Shown: positions 1 to 10,156 of the stretch, piece after piece
How positions within the stretch are numbered: the stretch's first letter is position 1
How the letters are laid out: each line of letters begins with the position of its first letter
Source of the DNA: Limonium bicolor
Lineage: Eukaryota; Streptophyta; Magnoliopsida; Caryophyllales; Plumbaginaceae
Length of the DNA stretch: 64,000 nucleotides
Reading direction: 5' to 3'
Assembly: GCA_023374045.1 (NCBI GenBank)
Contig: CM041779.1
Coordinates: forward strand, 144,213,485-144,277,484
Position numbers and translations under genes: made by a program
Notes under the pieces: generated by a model
What the model was told of the DNA's origin: nothing
Database searches by the model: none
What the model saw: the letters and a program-made list of their open reading frames with translations, nothing else

Positions 1-1600
1 CAGAGTTATTCCGTAACCCAGACTTTTCTCTCTATCCTTGAGATGGTGTTGGGCCAACTATCCCAGATCCCGAGACCTTAGGTAGATAGGTGTTAAGCAC
101 CCTTAAGACTTAATAACCGGATAGACGAGGCCTGCTATTGTTAGGAAAAAGTTTTGATCAGTGGAGTACCTTGCATTACCCTTTCATTCCAAACATTCTC
201 TTCATTTCCAAAATCCCAAGCTAAAATAATCTGATTTCCACAACTAGCTAATCTACCTGGTTTCAGTGAAAATAGAGTATTTTGAAATAAAATTATTTAT
301 CAAACCTCATCAAGCAAAACGATTCTTACGGTTGTCACTTGGTTTAATTTCAAATGCTCCTTTTTAAATTTTTTTATTGGTGTGCAGTCATTAGAGCAGC
401 AAAAAGCAAGTGTGGCATTAAAGAACAACTAGCATGTTTTCAGGGAAAGGTCTTTCCTTCCTCACACTTAAGAGGAGCAATGTCCTCATTGATCATAAAA
501 GAAATTCAGGTAAAGAGCTTTCAAAACATGCTATACTCATAATAGATGCATATGCAATAATTAATCCTCAACGCAAGAAAGGTGGAACATCAATAAGTAA
601 TATTAGGAACTGAGACTCCCCTGGTGTTATAGATTGAGGAAGATGTTCTTCCTCACACTTGAAGTTTTGTAGGGGTCGAGATATTCCTCATGAGTCACAG
701 ACCGTATGCGTGTTCCTTGAAGAAGAACCCGTGCGTGTAGCACCTCCTCTAGTGCGAGCCATCTAAACGATAAACAAATGCAGTGAGAAACCTAAACAGC
801 AAGAAAAGAGAAGCAAAGATGCACCAATACTCGAAACCGATCGAGCAACATGTTCTATTTGAACATATTCTGGCACATAGTTGTTCTATGAGAACCAAGG
901 CATTAAAACATCCAAACATGGCAAATAATAACAATAAACAGTAGAACATTAACCTAGAATTTTTTTTTTTTTACATGTCCGGATCTACGTCCGGTCAACT
1001 TAGCCGGACACACTAGGATTTTCTAGAGTCCGGATTTGCGTCCGGCTGGATTTAGCCGGACACATTGAAAACTTTTTTTTTTTTACATGTCCGGATCCAC
1101 GTCCGGGTCAACTTAGCCGGACACACTAGGGTTTTTAGAGTCCGGATTTGAGTCCGGCTGGATTTAGCCGGACACGTTGAAAACTTTTTTTTTTCTTTCT
1201 TTTATATATATATATATATATTATTAAATAAAAAATCATTAATCTAAAACACCTCATTATTTTAAAAATAAAACATTTCCAAAAATAATTAAACAAAGAT
1301 AAAACAAACACAAGAAATGCAGAAATAAAATAGCTAGAGTGTTAAAGGACTCCCTGATCAGTGGTGAACAATGCCATGATATTTCCCCACACTTGAGTTC
1401 AGTTTAGCATTAGAATGAAGTACCTGAAAGATTAAATCTGCAAACCAGAAGAACTCAAGTGGAACCAGGCAGAGTTATCTATTGAAATAGGGGAGTCGTG
1501 GCTCTTGCAGTAAAATAATGAAAAGTCTCAACAAATAAAAGAAGATTATATCAAAGGAAAATTATATCAAACAAAAGGAAAGTGTAAAAAGAAAGTAGGG
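1..1600 (-). other. Element A 3' non-coding interior
   Basis: No coding region is recognisable on either strand. The stretch holds AT-rich filler, a TA microsatellite near 1204-1222, poly-A/T runs, and the CCGGAC tandem pair listed separately at 961-1190. It is expected to lead to the 3' LTR off the left edge. Confidence 0.6.
961..1190. repeat. Two tandem 112-bp units rich in CCGGAC
   Basis: Two near-identical units start with a T-run followed by ACATGTCCGG, at 973 and 1085. Each unit contains several CCGG/GGAC words: TGTCCGGAT, CGTCCGG, AGCCGGACACA, AGTCCGGATT, GTCCGGCTGG and AGCCGGACAC. The same word family recurs in this element's LTR and in the LTRs of unrelated families in the window. 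Confidence 0.9.
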
Positions 1601-1660
1601 AGGAGATTTTTTTACTGGTGGATTGCCTCCCACCAAGCTGCCCAACTTTTCGGTCTTTGG

Positions 1661-2120
1661 CTAGACCTTGTTTTTGTTCTCAAGAGATTCCAGAAGATTG
1701 AGCCGTCTTTGAAACCTGGTGACACAAACTCCGAGAAGCTTCCAAATGTTTTTCGAAGACCTACCAGCATAAAACAGTAGCTTCTCACCCTCTGCATTCA
1801 AAGTGATCGTTCCATGAGCAACTTCGATTCGAGCGTCGGCTGTCGCTAGGAAGGGTCTTCCAAGGATAATAGGGACCGTTGGGTCTGCAGCCATGTCGAG
1901 TACAACAAAGTCGCAAGGGAAATACAGATGCTCCACTTTAACCATTACATCCTTTGCAATTCCACAAGGGTACACCATTGAGCGATCTGCTAGCTGAAGC
2001 GTCATTCGTGTAGGCTGTAAGTCTCCAATTCCAAGCTTTTCAAATAAAGCGTATGGCATGAGACTAATCGATGCTCCTAAATCAACAAGACAGTGGTCGA
2101 AGTCAATGTCTCCTATTCTG
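1661..2120 (-). pseudogene. Aspartic protease of element A
   Basis: This is the retropepsin-like domain that cleaves Gag-Pol in the particle. The frame runs through ...DLGASISLMPYALF (the active-site region, with DLGAS in place of the usual D-S/T-G-A; Athila-type proteases often carry this variant) and later VPIILGRPFLATADARI, which matches the conserved ILGRPFL flap/C-terminal block of plant gypsy proteases. It lies after gag on the same strand. No reverse transcriptase follows; the frame ends at 1661 and the DNA beyond is non-coding. I call it a remnant because the gag upstream is frameshifted and pol is missing. Function would need Gag-Pol enzymes supplied by another element. Confidence 0.8.
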
Positions 2121-2209
2121 CATGGAATTGTGAAGCTTCCAGGATCTTTGCATTTCTCTGGTAAGCGCTTCTGTATGATCGCTGAACAAGTCTCTGTGAG
2201 CTGAATAGT

Positions 2210-3714
2210 TCATGTCTCAACTAACTTTGCCTTATTAGATAAAAGCTTCCTTAAATACTTGGCATAGTTAGGTACCTTCGCAACTAAATCAACAAAGGGG
2301 ATATCAACAGATAATTGACGAAGTAAAGTAAGAAACTTATCAAACTCACTATCCTCTTTGGAACGCTTGGTTTTGTTTGGAAATGGAACTGGAGGAGCAA
2401 CTTCAACTGTAGGTGGTGTAGGTGAAGGAGATTTGGTAACTTCACAATTCCGCTCATTCTCTAGCACCGGTTGCTCTATGCTCACCATCTGAGGCTCAGT
2501 AGCTTTACCTTTACTACTCCTAGTAGCTACCTTCTTCGCTGTTTCCTTTTCATGCAGTAGACATTTGTTAGCCAAAATATCATCCACCAGTGTAGCATAA
2601 TTTGGCATTAACTTAAGCATATCATAAAAAGGAATATCTTTAGTTAATTTCTTAAAAATTTTAAGAAATTTTCCAAGCTGTTCATCAAGGTCCCTTTTCT
2701 TTAACCTGTCAGGAAAAGGAACAGGTTCTTCAAATTTACGATTGGAAACAGAAGAGTAAGAAGGTTGAGTTTCAGGAGACTCCTTCTCCTTGGGTTTTTC
2801 AAAATTTTACTGGAGTCCTTAACCTCTTGTTGAACAAGTAAAATTGCAGCGACAAGTGGAGTATCTTCTTCCACAACAAAACAGCTTTAGCATACTCGCG
2901 AGGATTCTTTTCTGGCTGGCTAGGTAGAGCCCCTGCAGGTCTATCAGAAAATTTTTCATTCAGTTGGGCAATCTGAGTCTCAATATGTTTGTTGAAAGCT
3001 CTCTGCTCCAAGATGAATGTCTTGTTCTCATGGTTTGTGTTCTCTTGTTGTTCGAGTTTCCTATTGGTCGACAAGATAAACTCCCGCATCATATCCTCCA
3101 AACTTGAACTCACACTAGCTGGCTGTTTCTGTGCCTGCTGGTTCTGCATTTGTTGATTCTGATGTGGTCTCTGAAAATGCGGAGTGTTCTGCTGTGGAGG
3201 CCTCTGGCTGTAGTTATTTCCCTGGAACCTCTGCTGCTGATATCCTTGATTGTTTTGATTGTTGTAGAAGTTCTCTTGCCTGTTTCCCAGATTTTACCTC
3301 TTCATTTTGCTGAGAAGTACACTGACACATGTTGGAACTTCTACCACAATACTCACACTGTGGGAAAGAATCGGTCACAACAGCTGCACTTGACTGAGGG
3401 TTCATCATTGCACACATCTTCTCGAATTGCTTAGACATGCTATCCATTCTAGCAACTAAAAGAGTGTTCGAATCTACCTCATAGAGATCCAGCGGTCTTC
3501 CTTGGGGAACCTCAGTAGATGTCCTAGTACCTCCCCACTGATTGGATGCACTGGTAATGGTCTCCAACAATTCCTTGATTCTAGGTATTGGTAACTCCAT
3601 GAGGCTACCTCCTGCACAAGTATCTACCAACAAACGGCTTGAACGATCCAAATCTTTGTAAAAGGATTGTAAAATTACCTCCTCTCCCAAGCCATGGTGT
3701 GGTACTCTGCGCAC
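2210..3714 (-). pseudogene. Element A gag, C-terminal half (broken)
   Basis: Gag forms the particle and binds RNA. This half covers the end of the capsid region (PHHGLGEEVILQSFY, then the AGGSLMELP block typical of Athila gag), a degenerate zinc knuckle (CEYCGRSSNMCQC, missing the usual histidine), a Q/N-rich stretch (in the 3150-3300 region), and a long charged tail (frames at 2799-3149 and 2210-2620) of the kind Athila Gag proteins carry before protease. Reading frame changes occur around 3150-3215 and 2800, and a TGA lies near 2207, so no single protein is encoded. Confidence 0.75.
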
Positions 3715-4387
3715 AATCCCTTTGAAACGCTCCCAAGCCTCAGATAATGTCTCACTCTCACGGTGAACTGCTTGAAGTTGGTAATCTCTCCTCTCATAGT
3801 CAGCATTCGAGAAGGAGGGAAATACTTCGCCAAGAATACATTTGCTAACTCCGTCCAGGTAGTGATACTGTTGGGTGTTAATGAGTTAACCATTCTGCAG
3901 CTCTATCCCTCAGGGAGAATGGGAAGAGATTCAATCTAGCAACCTCTTGTGAAGCTGATGTAGAGCATGCTCCTACCAATCTCAAGAAAGTGGTGAGATG
4001 GACATTGGGATCTTCGGTGATTGTCCCGCTGAACTGGGGTGCGTTCATGACCATAGTAACATAGTGTGTCTTGAACTGCCACTGCACTCCAGCTGGTAGC
4101 GCAGGAATTACTATCGGTGAAATAAGCCCTTCGACGCTTGGGCGGGTGTAATCCCTCATGTGCCTCCCCGAATTCAAATTCTCCATATTGGCTCCTGAGG
4201 GGTTATTTAGAATCTCTTCTTCAACTAGTAACTCAGAAACAATCTCCTCTGTTGGTGAATCTTTTGGAGGCACCTCCTGCTCAATTGGAGGATCCAGCAC
4301 TAACCTTTTTCGAATCCTTCTTGTTACTCTGTCTATTTCTGGTTCAATTTCGAATTCTGGGTTTCCTTCAAAACGAGTTTTAACCAT
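3675..4387 (-). pseudogene. Element A gag, N-terminal half (broken)
   Basis: The frame opens at the ATG at 4385-4387 (MVKTRFEGNPEFEIEPE) and contains the Athila gag blocks MRDYTRPSVEGL, APQFSGTITEDPNVHL, LRLVGACSTSASQEVARL and LFPFSLRDRAAEWL. Near 3885 the frame shifts by one register: TPNSITTWTELANVFLAKYF continues in an overlapping frame. A second shift follows near 3714. The order N-terminus, retrotransposon gag domain, zinc knuckle, protease is normal for the lineage. The two shifts make it a pseudogene as sequenced, though one-base errors in the assembly could explain them. Confidence 0.8.
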
Positions 4388-4608
4388 AAACCAAAATAAT
4401 CAGATAACTGAAAATGGGTGAAAAAGTAAACTCAATCAAGTAAATCCAAAATAATATTGGAACCAAAAATAAGAAATAAATTTGCACAAAGCTAAGAAAA
4501 TAAACAAAGGAAATAAAATAAAATAAAAAAAAACAAAAATAAAACAAAACAAAACAAAACAAATAAATGAGATAATACCAATATAAAATTAAACTAAGCA
4601 ACCGTGCC
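4388..4608 (-). other. Element A leader between primer site and gag
   Basis: AT-rich untranslated leader between the primer binding site and the gag start codon, with runs of AAAAC repeats. A T/F-rich frame on the minus strand across this leader is a composition artefact. Confidence 0.6.
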
Positions 4609-4626
4609 TCCCTGGCAACGGCGCCA
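4609..4626 (-). promoter_or_regulatory. Primer binding site, tRNA-Asp type (element A)
   Basis: On the minus strand this reads TGGCGCCGTTGCCAGGGA, close to the complement of the 3' end of plant tRNA-Asp, the primer used by Athila-type elements. It lies a few bases inside the LTR boundary. Confidence 0.85.
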
Positions 4627-5444
4627 AAAACTTGTTGGGGTAAAACCTAACGGTAAATTGTGCTGGGGTTTAACCTAACGGCAAGTGTACCGGTCGATTG
4701 TAGCAAGTTTTAAATCTTGGAGTATTCCCTGAGTATCGAATCCAAGGAGGCAGCGGCTAGTTTAATTTCTACTTACACACAAACAAATAACAGGAAATTG
4801 GGGGTTTTTGTATGTGATGGTGAATGTTGTAAAAGAGTTCAAAAAGCAATAAACAACAGGTAAATAATTGTTTTGATTTTTGTTTGATAAAGGAAATTCC
4901 GGTTTACTACTTCTCTCTAGATTGCAATTTCTTCCCCTAAGTGATTTCTACAGTATTCTGAATAAAACCCTAGAATAAGGATAACTCGTATTCGGTCTCC
5001 CGCTCCACGAATTCTAATTAGCAAAGACTGAATCCTAACTCTCGTTATGAATCCACTGTTTACTAATTGCTTTAAGTGTAGTCTAGATTAATGGTCAGCT
5101 AGTGTTTTAGAGGAATTACCATCTCTATACTAACTGGTTTTTTCCCTGTAGTCAATTGATAGCCGCAGTTCTCACTTATAAGCTAACAAACTGATTAACT
5201 TATTTAATTGATCAGATTAACAAGTCTAGGAATTCATAAGGAAAAGAACTTTACTCTATTGTACTGCAGAAAATCACAAAGGTTCAGAAATAATTATTCT
5301 AGAAATACATAGTAAACCGAAATTAAAAACGACTACTCAGCCATAGATAAAATAACAATGCTCAATATAAACAGCATAAGGATAGAGGGATTTAGCAGAA
5401 AACTGATTTTAGAAGCCGTGGTCGAGTCTGCAATTTCCACAAAT

Positions 5445-5535
5445 GTCTGAGTCACGTCCGGTTGTCTTGGGTCGGACGTAGATCCGGACACCTTATCCTG
5501 GTCACGTCCGGATCCGGACGTCGATCCGGACGCGG
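5445..5535. repeat. CCGGAC palindrome cluster in A LTR (downstream of leader)
   Basis: Contains a perfect 18-bp palindrome, ACGTCCGGATCCGGACGT, at 5504-5521, plus neighbouring GTCCGG, CGGACG and ATCCGGAC words. Confidence 0.9.
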
Positions 5536-5884
5536 TAAATGAAGCGATGTGAGCAGGGTTTTGTCTGTGAGTGAGGGAGAAGAGTTACGGAGGAAATTTA
5601 TGAACGGAGATGAATGGTTTATCGCGGATGAGAGGATGATATGTGGAGAGGAGGAAGAGAGGATTAGACTCTGAGAGTCTGGGACGAATTGGAATGAAGG
5701 CTGAATGACTCCTTAAATAGGCTTAGGAAATAGACATAGGTTAGTGGGTTTGGTGTATTCGTCATTTATTGAGCATGGCTCTACATCAATAAATGCTGAG
5801 GTTATGGGCTTATCTTGCTTTCGGCTGATAATTGCGCCGAAAGCCCGATTATCAGCGCGATTGCATTTTTATTTTTCATCTCTG

Positions 5885-6085
5885 TGTGACGTCCGGATCT
5901 GTGTCCGGATCCGGACGTGACACAGAACTTTTAGATCTGAAACTCGGAATATGTCCGGATCTGTGTCCGGATCCGGACAGGACACAGAATTCTCGGTTGG
6001 GTCACGTCCGGCTGTCGTGGGTAGGACGTAGATCCGGACATGAGACGTCCGGTTCTGCGTCCAGCCAGGTTGGCCCGGACACGAC
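5885..6085. repeat. CCGGAC palindrome cluster in A LTR (probable U3)
   Basis: Holds the 14-bp palindrome GTCCGGATCCGGAC at 5903-5916, the 16-bp palindrome TGTCCGGATCCGGACA at 5964-5979, and further ACGTCCGG and CCGGACATG words up to about 6085. Confidence 0.9.
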
Positions 6086-6317
6086 CAATTTTTGTGTCTC
6101 TTTTCCTGATTTGTTCCCCGTTTGTTGCGTTGTAATCCTTATGATGTAAAATCTTCATTTCCCTGGGTTTTTCCTATATTTAACATATAAAGTGTATCAG
6201 TTCATATCAAAACATCAATCTTAGGAAAAACACAGAATAAGTGGGAAACATTGCATAAATTGTAGCAGATTATAAGGTAATTAAGCCTTTAAAAGCCTAT
6301 ATGTTTCACACTTATCA

Positions 6318-6375
6318 CAGGGGATATAGCCCCCCTCACTGTCTATCACGTCCACTAAGGACAGGGGATATACAG
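6318..6375. repeat. Piece of C left LTR: 44-bp tandem array
   Basis: These 58 bp between elements A and B belong to the GGGGATATACAGCCCCTCACTG / TATCACGTCCACTAAGGACA 44-bp array. The array continues after B at 12602 and is seen whole in the right LTR of C at 23205-23372. TACAG at 6371-6375 is the left target duplication of B. Confidence 0.9.
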
Positions 6376-6461
6376 TGTTATGCCCCAGATTTTTTTTATT
6401 TATTTTATCTTGTATTACTTCTTTCTGATTCGCAAAGGGAGTTCGTATTAAACTGTAATCT

Positions 6462-6469
6462 TATATAAG
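6462..6469 (+). promoter_or_regulatory. Possible TATA box of element B
   Basis: TATATAAG, about 190 bp upstream of a CT-rich leader-like tract. It is repeated in the right LTR near 10241. Inferred from sequence only. Confidence 0.4.
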
Positions 6470-7258
6470 AATGTTTATGACATTCTTCTGGATGTTATCT
6501 TGTTAACTTTGAGGAATGAGGGTTAGAAGAGTTATTCTTTTATTTATTTATTGTGAAGGGCTATGGATGTCCTTTCGGTTTTATTATCATTTAAGGAGTT
6601 AGGAAGTATTTTTTTTTCTTTTCTATTTCCTAACTTTCTTTTCTTATTTTCTAATTCATGCTCTTCTCCTTCCACGACAGTTTCCTCGCTTCCTCAACCC
6701 TCTCTCACTTTCATATCTTCTTCCTCTCTTTGCTTCTCTTCCTTCTCCTCAATCTCCTCCCTATAATCGATCAATGGAGATTTGCTAATGGAGTTTTGGT
6801 GTTGATAGTCGGTCGATCGTAAGGTTTGATTTGTAAATTTCGGTTCTCTTCTCCATTGAGTTTTCTTTTCTCCTTTCTGATTTTGCTTTTGTATTTGGGA
6901 ATGGTTCAATTCGAGGGATTGTCGTTCGAGTGGGAATTCGAGGAAGGCATTTCGTAGAGTCCTCTGAGATTGCATTGCGTCGGATGTGAGGTAGGTGGTG
7001 AATGGATTTGGTTGTGTGTGTTCGACCATGGGGATTTCTGATTTTGTTTGTTCTTCGTATATGATTGTTTTAACTCTTTGATTTGGTGATGTTTTTGGTT
7101 GATTTTGATGTGCGTTTGATGCGTTAAAACCCCATGGAAATGTGTTTTCGATTGGTTAATTTGCTACAATAAGTTATGTATGTTTTGTAGGGGATTTGTG
7201 GCTTGGTTATGGCTGATTTCCGTAAGTGATTTTGCAGTTTTCGGTATGTCCTAACATG

Positions 7259-7353
7259 TGTCCGAACATTGAAGTTCGGACATCATACGCCGGAGGATTT
7301 TTCAGACTCTCGAATTAGGTCCGAACATGCAAGGTCGGACGCATGTTCGGACC
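7259..7353. repeat. Two inverted repeats of GTCCGAAC type in B 5' LTR
   Basis: TGTCCGAAC/GTTCGGACA (9-bp arms, 7259-7282) and GGTCCGAACATGC/GCATGTTCGGACC (13-bp perfect arms around a 10-nt loop, 7318-7353). The same pair is at 11044-11067 and 11104-11139 in the right LTR. Confidence 0.95.
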
Positions 7354-8843
7354 GGCCTTTGTTTTAGCATAACTTCTTCGTCTGAGCTCCGTTTTGAGTG
7401 CCGTTTGCGGCGTTGGATTCCTCTTTTCGATTACTATCTGTTATGATATGTTTTAGCACATGTATATGTGTACCTTAATTTGAAAGTTTTCAATAAGCCT
7501 TTGAACTCTGATTTGCTCTAGAAGAGTGTTTGAGCTTCTATGCTTCTGGTTGGTTTTCGTGTTTGCTAGTCAGTGTATGACTTTTGTTTTGATAAAGGAT
7601 TATGATCCGTTTGATGTGCTTTGGCCCTCTGTTCTGTTCTGTTAAAAGCTTCTGCTTTCTGCTCTGTTTCTGACAAGGACTTTTGTCCCGTTCTGTTGAA
7701 AGCTTCTGTTTGTTAAGCTTCCGTTTTGGGACCTAGTTACTCTGCTTCTGAGCCGTGAATGGCTGGGTCGAGCTATTCCGTGGTATACCATGTAGACGTC
7801 ATTCTGAGTGTGGGTCATGCCCAATCTGTTCTGTGGGGTTGACGAACCCTTTGGCCTTCGGGTCATTTCTGCGTTGTCGAGGGATCTGTTAGATCCATGG
7901 GTCTTCGACCCTTTCTGAGTGTTATGCTTGGTGCTAGTGTCCCACTTCTGATTGTTAAGAGTTCTGTTTTCTGTTAGCTCTAACTGTTTCTGATTTCTGA
8001 CAGACTGCTATGTGCTTTCTGTCTTCTGAAAGCCTCTGGTTTACTAAGTGATCTGTTTCTGTCTGCTCTGTCTGTTTTCAAACATCGACGGACTGCTGTG
8101 TGCTTTCTGTCTGCTGGGTATTTCTGCTTTATAAGCGCTCTGCTTCGTCTGCTCTCTATCTGTATTTGATTTGAGACGGTCTGCTGTGTGCTTACCGCCT
8201 TCTGATAAGTTCCGGATTTTGCTAAGCTTCTGATTTTGCTAAGCTTCTGATTTTGCTAAGCTTCTGATTGTGTTTAAGCTTCTGAGGTTCTTAAGCTTCT
8301 GATTTCGTCAAGCTTTCAGCTTCAGTTTACCTTCTGCTATTAAGTGTATGTTTTGACCACTGCTTAGCCTCTTCTGTTTTAGACTTCTGCCTATTTGAAA
8401 GTCTTCTGCTTTGACTTTGGTTTCGCTCTGGCTAATCGCTTCTGTATATGTATAAGTATGTATGTTCAGATTATGTTTTGAGCATGCTCAGCTGATGAAG
8501 TTTATCACATGCTGAGCAATAGTTTTGCTCACCCCTATCTCCGTCTGATTTGCAGGTTTTAGTTCGTGCTTGGAGATTCAGCTCTTACTTTTCGTTTTGG
8601 CATTTGAGTTTTGTATTTAGTTTGTTTGGCCTTAGGGCCCAGTTGTATTTAGATTATGCTTTGTAATTCAGTTTGGCTTCCGCCTGTGTATTGTAAAGAC
8701 ATTTTGTAATCGTTTATCTGGTAATATATGAGCATTAGTTCTATTTTGGAGTTTCGATAGTGTAGCCTTGCGTGTCTTAGGTAATAAGCGCGCGGCGTGT
8801 AACGGTCTCTCAACCAGGGTGGTTTTGGGGTCGTTACATTTAG

Positions 8844-8857
8844 TGGTATCAGAGCTC
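8844..8857 (+). promoter_or_regulatory. Primer binding site, tRNA-Met type (element B)
   Basis: TGGTATCAGAGCTC, a few bases after the 5' LTR end (GTCGTTACA at 8838). It matches the 3' end of plant initiator tRNA-Met used by chromoviruses. Confidence 0.9.
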
Positions 8858-10120
8858 GGTTTGGTTTTCGTTGGGATTTGTGGGTGTTTGCCTGTCTACG
8901 CTTCCGTGTCTTTGCCTGTTATCTGCTATGTGCTAACTGCTGCGTGATTGTGATTGCTATATGGTGTCTATAATGTGTGCATGCTCTGTGGTTGTCCGCT
9001 ATCAGAGTAGCGCAGCGGAAGCGTAGTGTCTGTTTGCATGTGCTTGTGAGTTCTGAAAGTGAGTCGGAGGGAGTCGGGTCCTTTGGGAAAGGATGACCGA
9101 ATGTGAGTTCTTGTTTGACAGAGTTGTGTGCTTCAGTTGTGAGCATGTGTTACGTGCTTGTGTTGTATGTTCTGTGTTGTGTTATGGTGGGAGTTCGCGA
9201 GTATGTTGGTCCTTTAGGTAAGGACACCTCTAAGAGTTCTTGTGCATTTAGGTTGAGTGTTAGTAATCTTCTGTTTCACCTCTTATGTCAGTGAGTCAGC
9301 TAATAAGTTCTGAGTGCTAGATTTGTGAGGTGCAAGCTTATGAGATGAGTGAGTGTTCTTTCTGTCCCTTGTGCTAAGCATTATGATTATCTACTTTGTT
9401 CCTCTGTCAGCGAGTTAGCCAGTGTATTCTGAGTGCTAACTTTGTGAGCGTTCCTTCTGTGCCTTAGAAGCTATGTGTTAGTACTCTCCTGCTTCGTTTC
9501 TTCTGTTAGTGAATGAGCCAGTAGGCTCGATGTGTTAACTCGTGTAAGTTGGAGCTTTTGAGATGAGGGTGAGTGACCTTTCTTAACCTTAGGGATAATC
9601 TTCTGGTGTGTTCCTCTGTTAGCCAGTCAGCAGTGAATCTGAGTGTTATGTCTGTGGCTTCAAGTTGATTTCCAGTAATTATTCCCTTGTCCCTTCAATC
9701 AGTGAGACATTTAACAAGTTCTGAGTGTTAGCTCTGTGAGGTCAGGCTTCTGAGATGTTAAGCGTTCCTTTTGTGCTTTTAGGCTGAATCTCCAAAAATA
9801 ATCTGCTATATGCTAATGTTAGTCAATGACCAGAGAGTGTGAGTGTTGTTCCTAATTCTTCAAGAGTAACCTTCTGCCGTCTTCTGCTTTGTTCGTTATG
9901 TTAATGAGTCAGCCAGTGAGGTTTTTGTGTTAGCTCGTGTGGGGTTCGAGCTTCTGGGATGTGTGAGCATTCTTCCTGTGCCTTCGTGCATAGCCTTCAG
10001 TAATCATCTTCTGCATGGTCTTTTATCCGCCAATCAGCAACCAGTTCTGAGTGTTGGCCTTGTGAGTGTTCATTGTATTCTGGCACTGGAAGTGCATTTG
10101 TTCACGTTCTGGGTTTCGTC
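8858..10120 (+). other. Element B interior: degenerate ~100-130 bp repeats, no coding
   Basis: From about 9080 to 10090 the interior is a series of diverged direct units. Each has a block like TCAGTGAGTCAGCCAGT, then TTCTGAGTGTTAGCT, TGTGAG and a TTCCTTCTGTGCCTT block. Starts are visible near 9290, 9410, 9500, 9620, 9698, 9900 and 10030. No gag, pol or other protein family is recognisable in any frame. Confidence 0.75.
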
Positions 10121-10156
10121 GAATTTCGAGGACGAAATTCATTTTAAGAGGTATGT
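10121..10156 (+). promoter_or_regulatory. Stem-loop and polypurine tract of element B
   Basis: An 8-bp stem GAATTTCG/CGAAATTC (10121-10128, 10133-10140) with loop AGGA, then ATTTTAAGAGG, directly before the right LTR. This is the plus-strand priming site. Confidence 0.85.

Larger units (their letters stand above)
1..6317 (-). mobile_element. Element A: Athila-like Ty3/gypsy, right part (5' LTR, gag, protease)
   Basis: Read on the minus strand, this part holds a 5' LTR (4633-6317), a primer site matching the 3' end of plant tRNA-Asp, a broken gag, a protease, then about 1.6 kb of non-coding 3' sequence running off the left edge. No reverse transcriptase, RNase H or integrase is visible downstream of protease, where the Athila lineage normally carries them, so this copy looks non-autonomous. 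The LTR start (minus strand TGATAAGTGTGAAACATATA) is of the Athila/Tat type. The element sits in the left LTR of element C. The five bases beyond its LTR, CAGGG at 6318-6322, are the likely target duplication, but the partner copy is off-window. Confidence 0.85.
4633..6317 (-). repeat. Element A 5' LTR
   Basis: 1685-bp LTR with TG...CA ends (plus-strand TGTTGGGG... and ...CACTTATCA), next to the primer site. On the minus strand it carries a CT-rich leader-like tract around 5550-5700. Just downstream are CCGGAC palindromes at 5445-5535, and upstream, in probable U3, a second cluster at 5885-6085. The second LTR is not in the window. Confidence 0.85.
6376..8838 (+). repeat. Element B 5' LTR
   Basis: 2463 bp. 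TATATAAG at 6462-6469 is a possible TATA box. A long CT-rich tract follows (about 6650-6770), then inverted GTCCGAAC/GTTCGGAC repeats at 7259-7353, a CTTCTG-rich low-complexity body (7620-8420), and a run of 17-bp AAGCTTCTGATTTTGCT units near 8210-8300 (one more copy than in the right LTR). Confidence 0.95.

Noticed and set aside
6694..7029. 111-codon minus-strand frame, repeated at 10480-10815
   Set aside because: It is antisense to the CT-rich leader-like tract of the B LTR. Its conservation is only LTR identity, and its E/K/R-rich end is the complement of CT repeats.
8844..8857. tRNA genes at the TGGTATCAGAGC and TGGCGCC sites
   Set aside because: Only the 3'-end complement is present next to LTRs; these are primer binding sites.
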